Shown: positions 40,966 to 49,338 of the stretch, one piece after another
Layout: each line of letters starts with the position of its first letter
How positions within the stretch are numbered: the stretch's first letter is position 1
Assembly: GCF_016907235.1 (NCBI RefSeq)
Contig: NZ_JAFBBO010000001.1
Coordinates: 3,410,001 to 3,474,000 of the forward strand
Source: Oerskovia jenensis
GTDB taxonomy: Bacteria > Actinomycetota > Actinomycetes > Actinomycetales > Cellulomonadaceae
Reading direction: 5' to 3'
Length of the DNA: 64,000 nt
The notes under the pieces: generated by a model
Seen by the model: only the letters and a program-made list of their open reading frames with translations
Told to the model about the DNA's origin: nothing
Databases searched by the model: none
Position numbers and translations under genes: made by a program

Positions 40966-41550
40966 ATGACCAACGACGAACCGCAGACGCTGCGGGAAGT
41001 GGCTCAACTGGCCTCCGACCGCAACGGCGGAGCACGAGGCAGGGAGCTCGGCCGCATCGCCGAGGCCGCCGGCCTCACGCTGTCGTACACGACGGTCGAC
41101 AGGATCCTCTCCGGGAAGTACTTCTCACGCCCCGCGGGCAAGACGCTCGAGGCGCTGGCGACACTCTCAGGCGTGCCTCTCGAGCGCGTCCATGAGGTTG
41201 CCGGCGTCCCGCTCCCTCTCGCCCCGCTCGCTGAGCAACTCCCACCCGACGCGGACTCCCTGTCGCCCGAACAGCGGAGCGTCGTCCTCGGCGCCATCCG
41301 CCAGTTCGCAGAGCTCAACCGAGCGCTCGAGAGCGCGCGACAAGTAACGGAGGTGGTGGGAAATGCTGAGCACCCCGCCCCCATGAACGACGCCCCGAAG
41401 ATGTCGGCCACGGTCGCTGTTGGCGCGGATGAACTCGCGCACCGGCGCGCGTCTCGCGAGACAGACGTACCAGATCCCGCTACGTTCATCGCAGCGCATG
41501 AGGACGATGACCTGCTGGAGCACCTCGAAGCGCATGAAGAGGAGCCCTAG
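40966..41550 (+). CDS. Immunity repressor (HTH, XRE-like)
   Basis: 194 residues. The N-terminal 75 residues are an HTH domain (GRELGRIAEAAGLTLSYTTV, DRILSGKYFSRPAGKTLEAL). The linker and acidic C-terminus (DPATFIAAHEDDDLLEHLEA) probably mediate oligomerisation or contact with the downstream protease. It is the only rightward regulator beside the operators and is followed directly by the ImmA-like gene. Confidence 0.78.
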   Translation: MTNDEPQTLREVAQLASDRNGGARGRELGRIAEAAGLTLSYTTVDRILSGKYFSRPAGKTLEALATLSGVPLERVHEVAGVPLPLAPLAEQLPPDADSLSPEQRSVVLGAIRQFAELNRALESARQVTEVVGNAEHPAPMNDAPKMSATVAVGADELAHRRASRETDVPDPATFIAAHEDDDLLEHLEAHEEEP

Positions 41551-41560
41551 GAGGATCCGC

Positions 41561-41959
41561 GTGGAAGACCTGGAGAAGGTGGCGCACGAGCTCGGCCTGC
41601 GCATCAAGTACGTCAACCTTGGCCGACGGCACGGAGAGGTCCACTCGAGCGGCCTCGTGTTCATCAACGATCACCGGCCGGTCAAGGCGATGCGCATCAC
41701 GCTTGCCCACGAGATCGGGCACTACGCCCACGGGCACGAGCGCGCCGGTGACCGGTGCAGGCTCGAGTGGCAGGAGCGCCAGGCACAGACCTACGCCGCG
41801 CGCCTGCTGATCTCACCCGAGGAGTACGCGCGAGCCGAGGCCACCTACGGCGAGCACGTCGGCAGCCTCGCGAAGGAGCTCAACGTCACCCCGCTGCACA
41901 TCGAGCTCTGGCGCCTCGACTACATGCGCGCCCCGCGGCGCCACCTCCGGGCTGTCTGA
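41561..41959 (+). CDS. ImmA/IrrE-type metallopeptidase
   Basis: 132 residues from GTG 41561, preceded by AGGAGG with six-base spacing and starting 10 bases after the repressor stop. The zinc motif HEIGH is at residues 50-54 (RITLAHEIGHYAHGHE), then ERQAQTYAARLLISPEEYAR supplies the third ligand region. In ICEBs1 and phages such proteases cleave the repressor to induce the element. Confidence 0.87.
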   Translation: MEDLEKVAHELGLRIKYVNLGRRHGEVHSSGLVFINDHRPVKAMRITLAHEIGHYAHGHERAGDRCRLEWQERQAQTYAARLLISPEEYARAEATYGEHVGSLAKELNVTPLHIELWRLDYMRAPRRHLRAV

Positions 41960-42005
41960 GCCCACGGCTGTTGGGCTGTCAGTGCCCAGCGGAAGGATCG
42001 ACTCC

Positions 42006-42467
42006 ATGAAGCGTCTCGCTGTCCCGTTCGCTGCGCTGTGCATCGGCCTCGCCGTTGCTGGCTGCCAGGGCCCGGAGGGGCCCACCCCGTTGGCGCCGTC
42101 TCTCAGCCCCACCGCGGAGAAGGAGGTCGAGACTCCTGCCACGATCGAGGCCTATGGCGCCGTGGGGCTGGGTTCGAAGCGGTTCATCCCGGACATGCCC
42201 GCCGCCGGGCAGTGCACCGCGCACTCCTCCTACAGCGACATCGAGGAGGGCGTCCAGGTGTCCATCTCCGACTCGACTGGCAAGGTCGTCGGCGTGGGCA
42301 ACCTCGAACCTGGCACCATGCTGACCTCTGACTGTGCGTGGAAGTTCCGCGTCGACGTCCCCGCAGGGGGTGGCTTCTACAAGGCCACCGTGCTCGACTG
42401 GGAGTCGGAGCTTGTCGCTGAGTCGGACCTCGCGACCGAGGCCCTCATCGTCGCCCCTGCTGGCTAG
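42006..42467 (+). CDS. Prophage lipoprotein (possible superinfection exclusion)
   Basis: 153 residues from ATG 42006 with GGAAGGA upstream. A typical lipoprotein signal ends in LAVAGC (Cys about residue 20), then a Pro/Thr linker and a beta-rich domain with two further Cys (AAGQCTAHSSYS, TSDCAWKFRVDV), probably disulfide-bonded outside the cell. It is expressed with the repressor genes in the lysogen. Streptococcal phage TP-J34 has its exclusion lipoprotein Ltp at the same place. It converges with the integrase. Confidence 0.75.
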   Translation: MKRLAVPFAALCIGLAVAGCQGPEGPTPLAPSLSPTAEKEVETPATIEAYGAVGLGSKRFIPDMPAAGQCTAHSSYSDIEEGVQVSISDSTGKVVGVGNLEPGTMLTSDCAWKFRVDVPAGGGFYKATVLDWESELVAESDLATEALIVAPAG

Positions 42468-43786
42468 GCGTTCAGCCCAAGCCGGCCTGCTACGCCGTCG
42501 AGCGCCTGGTGGGTCATCTCCCGTGATGCGTGCAGGTACGCCTGCGAGGACACGATGGAGCTGTGTCCCATGATCGCGGTGATTACCGTGTTCGACACCC
42601 CGGCCTCCATCAGCAGGGTTGCGGTCGAGTGGCGGGCCTCGTGGAGGGCGTAGCGGCGACCGACGAGTGGGCCCCCGCGCTCGTCGAGCCTGAGTCCGGA
42701 AGTGTGCGGAGCCTCGTCGACCCGCGCGACTTGCGCGACGTCCTGCAAGGCGTACCAGGCGAGGGAGTCGTCCTTGTCGTCGCGCGGTGAACCGTCGGGC
42801 GCAGGCCACACGAGGCGATGAGGTGAAGCGGGCGCGGCCTCGCGCCACGCACGGAGTGCGGCTTCCATCCACGGAACCATCGGGATCACGCGCGTGCCGG
42901 ACTTCGACTTCGGCGGGACGAGGTGCCAGCGCCCCATCAGGTGGCGGTGTGGGGTGCCCGGCTTGATCCGGAACCCCGACGATCGGTCGCGGGGGATGCG
43001 GTAGGGGACCGCGTCGAGCTGCCACGCCACGTCGATCGTCTTCCGCTCGAAGTCCACGCAGTCCCAGGTCAGCCCTAGGCACTCACCCTGCCGCATCCCC
43101 TGCAGGAAGGCCGCGACCCAGCGGGAGCCCTCGGGGCCGAGGTTGCCCGCGGCGCGAATGATCGCGTGCGCGTCGATCAGTGGCACGGCGTCGCGGTCGG
43201 TGACGTTCTTCTCGGGGTTCGGCATCTGCAGGATGCGCTGCGGCACACGGTAGCCCTCCACGATCGCGTCACGGAGCATCTTCTTGAGCACGACCTGAGC
43301 GCGGAGGGCGCTCGACTGTGCGCGGCCCGCAGACAGGATCGCGGCCGTGACCGCGCGCATGTGCGCCGGCGTCAACTGCTCAAGCCGGACGTGGCCGATG
43401 GTCGGGACGACCCAGCGACGCACCTGGGAGACGTCGTTGCTCATCGTGCTCGATCGCACCTCGTGCTGTCGCCGCTCCGTCCAGGTCTTGGCCCAGGTGG
43501 CGATGGTGACCCTGGCGGACGCGCCCTCGACGGGTAGCCCCTCTGCGGCGATCTGACGCTGCTTCTCCCGCAGCTTGCCTTGCACCTCGGACTTCGTCTT
43601 CCCGGTGACGGTGATGCGTCGACGGGTGCCCCTGGCTGTGTACCCCGCCTCGATTGTGGCGACCCATCTGCCGTCTGACTCTCGCTTGTGTACCGAGCCC
43701 GTGCCCGGAGGGCGTCGGGCGCTAGCCACGGCGGGTTCCCTGGTTCTGCATGTGAGTCTCCACTCTTTAGCCATGACAACAGCCAC
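42464..43786 (-). CDS. int: Tyrosine-type phage integrase
   Basis: 440 residues (GTG 43786; MAKEW at 43774 possible). Catalytic residues are R232 (FLQGMRQGECLGL), H382 and R385 (LHEARHSTATLL), H408 (MGHSS) and Y417 (SSQAYLHAS). The N-terminal arm-binding domain (GSVHKRESDGRWVATIEAGY) and SAM-like core-binding domain are present. The gene lies immediately inside attR, as usual for tRNA-directed integrases. Confidence 0.94.
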   Translation of the reverse strand: MAVVMAKEWRLTCRTREPAVASARRPPGTGSVHKRESDGRWVATIEAGYTARGTRRRITVTGKTKSEVQGKLREKQRQIAAEGLPVEGASARVTIATWAKTWTERRQHEVRSSTMSNDVSQVRRWVVPTIGHVRLEQLTPAHMRAVTAAILSAGRAQSSALRAQVVLKKMLRDAIVEGYRVPQRILQMPNPEKNVTDRDAVPLIDAHAIIRAAGNLGPEGSRWVAAFLQGMRQGECLGLTWDCVDFERKTIDVAWQLDAVPYRIPRDRSSGFRIKPGTPHRHLMGRWHLVPPKSKSGTRVIPMVPWMEAALRAWREAAPASPHRLVWPAPDGSPRDDKDDSLAWYALQDVAQVARVDEAPHTSGLRLDERGGPLVGRRYALHEARHSTATLLMEAGVSNTVITAIMGHSSIVSSQAYLHASREMTHQALDGVAGRLGLNA

Positions 43787-43794
43787 GCCTAGGG

Positions 43795-43826
43795 TATCCC
43801 TGGGTTATCCGTGGGCTGTATATATG
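43795..43826. promoter_or_regulatory. Possible integrase arm-site repeats
   Basis: AGGGTATCCC and, ten bases on, TGGGTTATCC are related direct repeats between the int start and the tRNA fragment, where arm-type sites normally lie. Evidence is only the repetition and position. Confidence 0.35.
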
Positions 43827-43867
43827 CAGGTCAGACGCTGTTTCGCTGCTCCCTACTCTACCGCAGA

Positions 43868-43918
43868 GTCTCATTCGCAATGAGAAGGTCGGGGGTTCGA
43901 ATCCCCCTAGCTCCACCA
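43868..43918 (+). tRNA. 3' fragment of tRNA-Ala(CGC), marks attR
   Basis: Anticodon stem TCTCA/TGAGA, loop TTCGCAA (anticodon CGC at 43876-43878), T-arm GGGGG-TTCGAAT-CCCCC and 3' acceptor TAGCTCC followed by ACCA are all present. U at position 70 fits the G3:U70 identity pair of tRNA-Ala. The D-arm and 5' acceptor are missing: upstream sequence is phage. So this is a partial gene left by integration, and its 5' end in the intact copy should be at attL, left of the window. Confidence 0.85.
43868..43918. mobile_element. attR core of the prophage
   Basis: The tRNA-Ala 3' segment is the recombination target. Phage genes end to its left (int) and host DNA with the tRNA terminator begins to its right. 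The exact core limits need the attL sequence. Confidence 0.75.
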
Positions 43919-43921
43919 GGC

Positions 43922-43956
43922 CGAAGGCCCGGAACCTCCAAGGTTCCGGGCCTTCG
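43922..43956 (+). terminator. tRNA-Ala transcription terminator
   Basis: CGAAGGCCCGGAACCT (43922-43937) pairs perfectly with AGGTTCCGGGCCTTCG (43941-43956) over a 3-base loop, followed by TCGTT. It lies 3 bases after the tRNA CCA end and shows that this side is the original host flank. Confidence 0.85.
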
Positions 43957-44197
43957 TCGTTCCATCGCTCGGTGCGTTCAGGGGGCCAGGTGGGGCTCGA
44001 CGGCCGTTGAGGCGCTCCGGAGCCACAGGCCGCGCCGTCCGTCCGGCAGGCCGGCGTGCAGCTTCGCGGCCGGGCATGCGTACAGCGAGGGGATCACGTA
44101 CCGCTTCGCCTGGGACGATCAGGCACGGCGCAGGTGTCGAGCCCGCCGCATCGCACGGTCGGCGGCGTGGAAGCACGGGCGGCGGAAGGGGGCTGAC
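43957..44197. other. Host flank after attR, no intact gene
   Basis: About 240 bases without a credible start. A short + strand open stretch around 44075-44200 encodes SEGITYRFAWDDQARRRCRA and looks protein-like, so it may be the remnant of a decayed gene; the frame continues back through the tRNA fragment and cannot be a gene as it stands. Confidence 0.4.
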
Positions 44198-44464
44198 CTA
44201 GGTGTTCCACACGTCGACGACGACGAGTAGCGTTCCCCAGAAGATGAGCCCGCCCCCTAGGGCCGCCCCGGCCCCTTGGGCGCCGGTGCTCTGCTCGGTC
44301 GCGCGTCGGCGAACGCCTGTCACGACCCGGGCGAGCAGCAGGATCCCGAGTATCGCAATGACCAGTCCGACGAGGACTACCACCTCGATGGGTCGGGTTG
44401 TCGTTCCGGTTGTGCATGCAACGAAGATGCGGACATGCCCTCGCCCCCTGAGGTCAAGCGTCAT
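44198..44464 (-). CDS. Small two-TM membrane protein
   Basis: 88 residues with two TM segments (about residues 26-45, VVLVGLVIAILGILLLARVV, and 67-86, GGGLIFWGTLLVVVDVW) joined by a basic loop (TGVRRRATEQS). Host or island gene of unknown function. The start could also be a downstream GTG. Confidence 0.5.
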   Translation of the reverse strand: MTLDLRGRGHVRIFVACTTGTTTRPIEVVVLVGLVIAILGILLLARVVTGVRRRATEQSTGAQGAGAALGGGLIFWGTLLVVVDVWNT

Positions 44465-44553
44465 CGTGCGCGTTCTTTGTGTCTACGCCTAGGGGGCAGT
44501 GCCGTTAGGAGCGCTTCCACCTTGATCGGGCCGGCGATGCCCCCGCTACCGAG

Positions 44554-44863
44554 CTACCGTCTGACCACCGCCCCCGCCCAGACCCACGCGGTGTCCGGGC
44601 GCTCGAACCGGTCGATGTAGCTGATGTGGACGGCGCGTCGGGTCCAGGCAATCGCGTCTGCGTCGATCTCGAACTCGTCGCCCTCCATCGTCACGATCCA
44701 CGCTCGGACCGGCATCGGCGTCTCCGGCGTTGTGACGTCGCGCCCGTACTGCTTCGGGCTCAGAGTCCGCGCCCGTTTGGGGAAGGAGGTGTGGCCGGTC
44801 GGTCTGCGTGATCAGGTGGGCGTCGGCGTCGGGTGCGGTGGGTGTGATCGTGACGCGGTACAT
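44554..44863 (-). pseudogene. Small gene broken by a one-base frameshift
   Basis: From ATG 44863 the frame reads MYRVTITPTAPDADAHLITQ and on through HLLP, then turns into non-protein-like sequence. The other frame continues convincingly: KRARTLSPKQYGRDVTTPET, MPVRAWIVTMEGDEFEIDAD, ending AGAVVRR at 44554. The frames join at a run of four Cs near 44784 (CTTCCCCAAACGG); three Cs would restore a ~100-residue protein. The internal ATG 44715 could still give a 53-residue product. Confidence 0.6.
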
Positions 44864-44959
44864 GAGGGCCAGAGCGCGAACCGTACCGGGGGCCGGCCCA
44901 GTGTGACCAGGTCCGAACCCGCAGGCGCCGGTGACAGCACCTGCGGGTTCAGCGTCACC

Positions 44960-45475
44960 TCAGGACGACGCGTTGGCAGCCAGTTGTTTGCCGAACTCGC
45001 TCGTGAGCTTGAGCACGCGGGCCTCGTCGACGGGGCGGCGCAGCCAGAGTTCGAGGTGGTACTCCTCGACGGGCTCGTCCTCTTCGTCCATTGCGGCCTG
45101 GGGCGTGATGTCCCTGCCCCTGGCGTAGCAGCGCAGCATGTGCTGCGCTTCGGGGTCCAGAGCGAGGTTCGGCGAATCGCCGTCCTCGCCGGACACCATG
45201 AAGCCCCTGATTGCCAGGACCCCACCAACGGGTGTGATGCTCACTTGAGCGACGTCTTCCCACTCGTCGAGATCCGCAGTCGGGAGCCCTCCCGTCGACC
45301 ACGAGACCCGAACCGGGCCCATGTAGATGCCGCTGTGGATCCACGCGCCCCCTCGCGGGTCAGCGAAGACGAGCCCGTTGGACCAGTTCACTCCCGCAGG
45401 ACCTCCCGGATCCTCCGGGTTCTCAATCGTGAACGCGCTGTAGTCGGCCAACTGGACCATCGTTCCGGTGCTCAT
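44960..45475 (-). CDS. Hypothetical protein, immunity-like partner position
   Basis: 171 residues from ATG 45475. Beta-rich N-terminal half (VQLADYSAFTIENPEDPGGP, GIYMGPVRVSWSTGGL) and an acidic C-terminal half (AAMDEEDEPVEEYHLELWLR). It directly follows the nuclease gene in the same direction, a 9-base gap away. An acidic cytoplasmic protein beside a secreted nuclease fits an immunity protein, but this is only inference. Confidence 0.55.
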   Translation of the reverse strand: MSTGTMVQLADYSAFTIENPEDPGGPAGVNWSNGLVFADPRGGAWIHSGIYMGPVRVSWSTGGLPTADLDEWEDVAQVSITPVGGVLAIRGFMVSGEDGDSPNLALDPEAQHMLRCYARGRDITPQAAMDEEDEPVEEYHLELWLRRPVDEARVLKLTSEFGKQLAANASS

Positions 45476-45483
45476 CGACGCTC

Positions 45484-46914
45484 CTAGGGGGTAATCAGGA
45501 CACTGAACTTGTCCCCAGCAATGACCCGCTGGGCGTGGTAGATCCGGGTCAACATTCTCCCTGCCTCCTGGTTGTCGGTCTCGTCGACCATGCATCGGCT
45601 GAACCCTGTCGCGCCTGAACCGGGAATGATGGTGAGGTCGCAACCGTCGAAGACCCTTGCCGTGCCGCCGGCGGCGCCACCCTGGACCGACGAGGCGAAC
45701 GGGTACTCATCGCACTGCTTTCCCGGAGGCCGGGTGAGTCCAGACGGGCAGGCGATATCGCGGTTCGCCTTGACCAGGCGTGGGTCGATCCGTGTCAGGG
45801 TGCTGGGCAGGCCGGACTCCTGCGCCAGGCCGATGTGCCGTGCTACCTGGTCGATGAGCGGGTTCGACTTGGAGTACACGAGGGTGACTCGTCCTTCGGG
45901 GAAGACGCAGCCCCTGCCCATGCGGTTGATCGCGTTGTTGTCGCAGCGCGGGGTGAGGGCCTTGGACGAGAACGTCTCCGAGGAGTGGCCCGCCTTGGCC
46001 TAGGTGAACGACCAGTTGCTGAAGATGTTCGACTTCGTGCCGCGGGCCAGTACCGGTTCGAGCTTGCCGATCGCGTAGATGGTCTGCGTTCCGACGGTCC
46101 GCGAAGGGAGCGAACCCCTCTTGCCGTCGCAGTAGGTCGTGCACACGAAATCGCCGCTGAGCGTCAAACCCGACGTGGCAATTCCCGTCCGATTGGTAAC
46201 CTTGAGTGAGGTCTGGTTGAAGACCTGGCTATTGCGCGGATCGGTGTAGACGTAGACCAGCTCGTTGACCATGAAGGTGCCTAGCACGGTGACCCCGCTG
46301 CTGGTGGTCTCCGAGAAGACCATGGTGCCCGTGCTGTAGAAGCACGAGTTGAGACGTGTGATGCGCGGCTTGTCGGTGGCCCGCAGGCACGCCGCGGGCG
46401 GCCTGACCACACGCAGCGGCGGCGCTGCTGCGCGTGCGCTCGCACCAGGTGCCGAGCCCGGGTCGGCTGCGCCGGCCTCGAAGTTCAGAGCCTTCGCTTC
46501 CTCGGTAGGCATCGCCGGCGCTTCGTCGATCATGGACTGGAGAACCTCCTCGGACGGCGGGGGCCCGGGCTCCATGCAGGCGAACGTGGTGCGCCCGTCA
46601 GCAGTGAGACCCTCCGTGCAGTGCAGGGGTTCTCCCCCCGTGCTCGTCCGGGGCCACCGCGCCTTCTCCTCGGCCGGGACATCCGGGTAGGCCCCGCCGG
46701 GAGGCTCGGTCACGGTGCCGTCAACCCACTCCTCCGTGGTGACACAGCCCTCGTAGCCGACGGCCTCGGGGGTGCCAGCGATGACGCACGGGAGCAGCAG
46801 GGACTCGTCGACGGGTGGGTCGACGGGCGGCTCAGGGGCGGGGGTCGGATCCACCGCGGTGGCCGTGCTGCTGGCGGGGGTCTCGGCGGCCGTGGCGATG
46901 GCAGCGGGGACCAT
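45484..46914 (-). pseudogene. NucA/NucB-type secreted nuclease interrupted by an in-frame stop
   Basis: Reading from ATG 46914, 304 residues end in SNIFSNWSFT at a TAG (46002-46000). The same frame continues without break as AKAGHSSETFSSKALTPRCD and through GKQCDEYPFASSVQGGAAGG, GFSRCMVDETDNQEAGRM and VIAGDKFSVLITP to 45484. The last 150 residues are a NucA/NucB deoxyribonuclease domain (CDEYPFAS core). The first part is a Pro-rich linker and beta domain. One base change (TAG to CAG, TGG or similar) would restore a ~476-residue protein. The domain half could start again at ATG 45921 but without export signal. Confidence 0.72.
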
Positions 46915-47138
46915 GCGAGCTCCGTTCGTTGCGGCTGCGACGAAGCCCTATTGCGACGCCGCACCGGCAAGAAAACTATGGCCGTGCCGTCCGCGGACGA
47001 TGAAGATTCCGTGTCGAGGGCATGTGGACCGACCGCCGCCGGTCGCTCGGCGGACGCTCCCGGGAGACCCCGACCGCGTCCTGACGGTTCCGGGCCCTGG
47101 CGTCGTCGGGTGCGGGCGCCCGGGTAGCGTCACCCCTC

Positions 47139-47999
47139 ATGGACACCTCCGCGCCCGTCTTCGTCGCCGGTCCCGCCTCGTGGAACGAGCTCGTCTACCT
47201 CGACGCCCTGCCCCAGCCGCGCTCGCAGACCCTGTTCGCCGAGCGTCACCGCACGACGGTCGGCGGCACGTCGGCGGGCAAGGCCCTGAACCTGCGCGCC
47301 CTGGGCCGTGAGGTCGTGCTGCGCACGGTCCTGGGGTCCGACGACGTCGCTCCCCGTGTCGAGGACGTCCTGCGGCGCGCAGGGGTCACGCTCCTCGTGG
47401 AGCCGTCGTCGGACGGCCGGACCGAGCGGCACCTCAACCTCATGGGCGGTGCGGGGGAGCGGTTGTCGATCTATCTCCAGGCGCCGGGCGACGTGCCTCC
47501 TGGGCGGACGTGGGACGCCGCCGTCGGGGCGTTGACCGCTGCCCCGGCCGTCGTGATCGACCTTGCGGGGCCCGCTCTGCCGCTGCTGCGCGAGGCGCGC
47601 CGGCTGGGCAAGGACGTGTGGTGCGACGTGCACGACTACGACGGTGAGGCCGAGTTCCACCGCGAGTTCGTCGAGTCGGCGTCGTACCTGTTCCTCAGCT
47701 CGGACCGGCTGCCGGAGTACCGGGCGTTCATGGAGGACCGTGTCGCGGCCGGTGCCCGGCTCGTGGTGTGCACGCACGGCGCACGCGGGGCGAGCGCCCT
47801 CACGGCGGACGGTGAGTGGATCGAGGTGGCTGCCGTTCCCGTCGAGCAGGTCGTGGACACCAACGGCGCGGGCGACGCGTTCTTCGCGGGCTACCTGGAC
47901 GCCCACCTGCGTGGGGTGGGGGTCGACGAGGCGCTGGGCGAGGGCGCGCGGCGCGGCGCGCTGTGCGTGCAGAGCCCGGACCTGGCACCGCTCGGCTGA
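47139..47999 (+). CDS. PfkB-family carbohydrate kinase
   Basis: 286 residues. The anion-hole motif DTNGAGDAFFAGYLDAHL (about 246-263) with catalytic Asp is intact, as are the N-terminal VGGTSAGKALNLRALGREVV substrate region and ATP-site VCTHGARGASAL. The family phosphorylates sugars or nucleosides; the substrate cannot be read from sequence. It is a stand-alone host gene. Confidence 0.85.
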   Translation: MDTSAPVFVAGPASWNELVYLDALPQPRSQTLFAERHRTTVGGTSAGKALNLRALGREVVLRTVLGSDDVAPRVEDVLRRAGVTLLVEPSSDGRTERHLNLMGGAGERLSIYLQAPGDVPPGRTWDAAVGALTAAPAVVIDLAGPALPLLREARRLGKDVWCDVHDYDGEAEFHREFVESASYLFLSSDRLPEYRAFMEDRVAAGARLVVCTHGARGASALTADGEWIEVAAVPVEQVVDTNGAGDAFFAGYLDAHLRGVGVDEALGEGARRGALCVQSPDLAPLG

Positions 48000-48063
48000 G
48001 GCTCGGCAGCCGGCCGTGCGCGCCGGGTGGAGGCCACGGTGCGCCCCATGGTGAGCGGTTCGT

Positions 48064-48366
48064 TCAGGCGCCGGACACGCACTCGATCGGACGTCCGTTC
48101 ACGTCGTGGATCCCCGGGCCGAGCTCGGCGCACTCGCCCATGAGCCACACCAGGGTCGCGGCCCAGATCACGATCGCCACGATCACGAGGAACGAGACCA
48201 CGATCGCGGCGACCGCCCACCAGTTGTTCAGGCGAGCCCGGCGTGACTTCACGAGCCCGACGATCCCCAGGACCAGGCCGACCAGCGACAGGGGGATCGA
48301 CAGCACGAGGCCGACGATCCCGAGGGTCTTGCCGGGGTTGTGGACGACGGGCTCGGGGTGGGTCAC
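48064..48366 (-). CDS. DUF4190-type membrane protein (short paralogue)
   Basis: 100 residues from GTG 48366 (GAGGAAG upstream). PGKTLGIVGLVLSIPLSLVG is the DUF4190 signature, then two TM helices and a short outer tail with two Cys (MGECAELGPG, PIECVSGA). It is a paralogue of the gene at 48587-49078 and follows it in tandem. Confidence 0.72.
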   Translation of the reverse strand: MTHPEPVVHNPGKTLGIVGLVLSIPLSLVGLVLGIVGLVKSRRARLNNWWAVAAIVVSFLVIVAIVIWAATLVWLMGECAELGPGIHDVNGRPIECVSGA

Positions 48367-48528
48367 GGTGCTTCCTCGTTGTCTTCGGTGCGGGTTCGAC
48401 GGCGTCTGGTCGGTCGACTGCGGACGTGGCTCCGGGTGCGCCTCGGGCCGGGCCGCGTCCAGTATCCCGGATGCCCCGGCCCGGCTCCTGACGCGACCGC
48501 CAGCGGTGGCTGCACGGTCCGTGAACGG

Positions 48529-48565
48529 CCGTGGGCCCCGACCGGAGAACGGTCGGAGCCCACGG
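48529..48565 (-). terminator. Terminator of the 48587-49078 gene
   Basis: CCGTGGGC (48529-48536) pairs with GCCCACGG (48558-48565), and the inner CCGACCG/CGGTCGG extends the stem around a short loop. Confidence 0.7.
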
Positions 48566-48586
48566 ATGACGGTGCGAGGACAGGCG

Positions 48587-49078
48587 TCAGGGGCAGACGA
48601 CGTTCTCGCCCTGCCACACGACGGTCTCGCCCGAGGGGACGTTCTGGCAGGCCTCGAGCAGGTCGTTGACGAGCGCGCCACCCGCGACGAGGAAGATGAT
48701 CCCGCCGACGATCGAGGCGACGAGCAGGACGGCGCCCACGATGATGCCGGCGAGCGCGATGCCGTTCTTGTAGCCGGCCTTCTTCGACTTGCTCAGCGCG
48801 ACGATGCTGAGGATCAGGCCGATCAGCGACGTGCAGGTGAGGATCGACAGGACGAGGCCGACGATGCCCAGCGTCTTGCCCGGGTCGGTCGCGGCGGGAG
48901 CCGCGGCGCCGTACCCCTGGGGGGCGGGTGCCTGGGGTGCGCCGTACTGAGGTGCCTGCGGCGCGCCGGCGGCAGGTGCGCCGTACTGGGGAGCCTGGGG
49001 GGCCTGGCCTGCGGCCGGGTCCTGGGGCGCGCCGTTCGGGTCGGGCTTTCCGTAGGGGTTCTGCTCGGGGTTGGACAT
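48587..49078 (-). CDS. DUF4190 membrane protein with Pro/Gln repeat N-terminus
   Basis: 163 residues from ATG 49078 with AGGAGTGAC before it. A cytoplasmic tail has three QAPQYGAP-like repeats, followed by DPGKTLGIVGLVLSILTCTS and a second TM (GIIVGAVLLVASIVGGIIFL), then an outer tail with a conserved Cys pair (EACQNVP, NVVCP). This is the standard actinobacterial DUF4190 architecture; function unknown. Confidence 0.75.
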   Translation of the reverse strand: MSNPEQNPYGKPDPNGAPQDPAAGQAPQAPQYGAPAAGAPQAPQYGAPQAPAPQGYGAAAPAATDPGKTLGIVGLVLSILTCTSLIGLILSIVALSKSKKAGYKNGIALAGIIVGAVLLVASIVGGIIFLVAGGALVNDLLEACQNVPSGETVVWQGENVVCP

Positions 49079-49228
49079 GTCACTCCTTGTGGGACGGGCG
49101 GGGATCGGGGCCAAGTATGGCGTGCCTGGTGACCAGGGACAACGGTCGCCCGCATCGTGTCGGGAGCGACGCCGTCGAGCGCTGCGGGTTGTGAAGGTCT
49201 CGTGGCGTCGGCGATCTGCTCGTGGACA

Positions 49229-49248
49229 AACCTACGCTTGCGTAGGTT
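49229..49248. promoter_or_regulatory. Palindromic operator before the desaturase gene
   Basis: AACCTACGCTTGCGTAGGTT is a 9-bp inverted repeat with a 2-base centre. It lies about 90 bases before the desaturase start, in the likely promoter. The form fits a TetR-family site; no such regulator is in the window. Confidence 0.68.
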
Positions 49249-49338
49249 GTGCGGGTACTGTCGGTCACGTTCGCGACGAAACCACCGTTGGATGTGCTGC
49301 CCTCGGGCGCCGCGTCTACGACCACGAGAGGCCCACCC

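Noticed and set aside
43811-44230. 139-residue + strand open frame running across attR
   Set aside because: It spans the tRNA fragment and its terminator, so it cannot be an intact gene; only its last part looks protein-like.
45484-45921. Independent cytoplasmic nuclease gene from ATG 45921
   Set aside because: The frame continues upstream through conserved-looking residues to a TAG and lacks a ribosome site and signal peptide at 45921, so an interrupted longer gene is the better reading.
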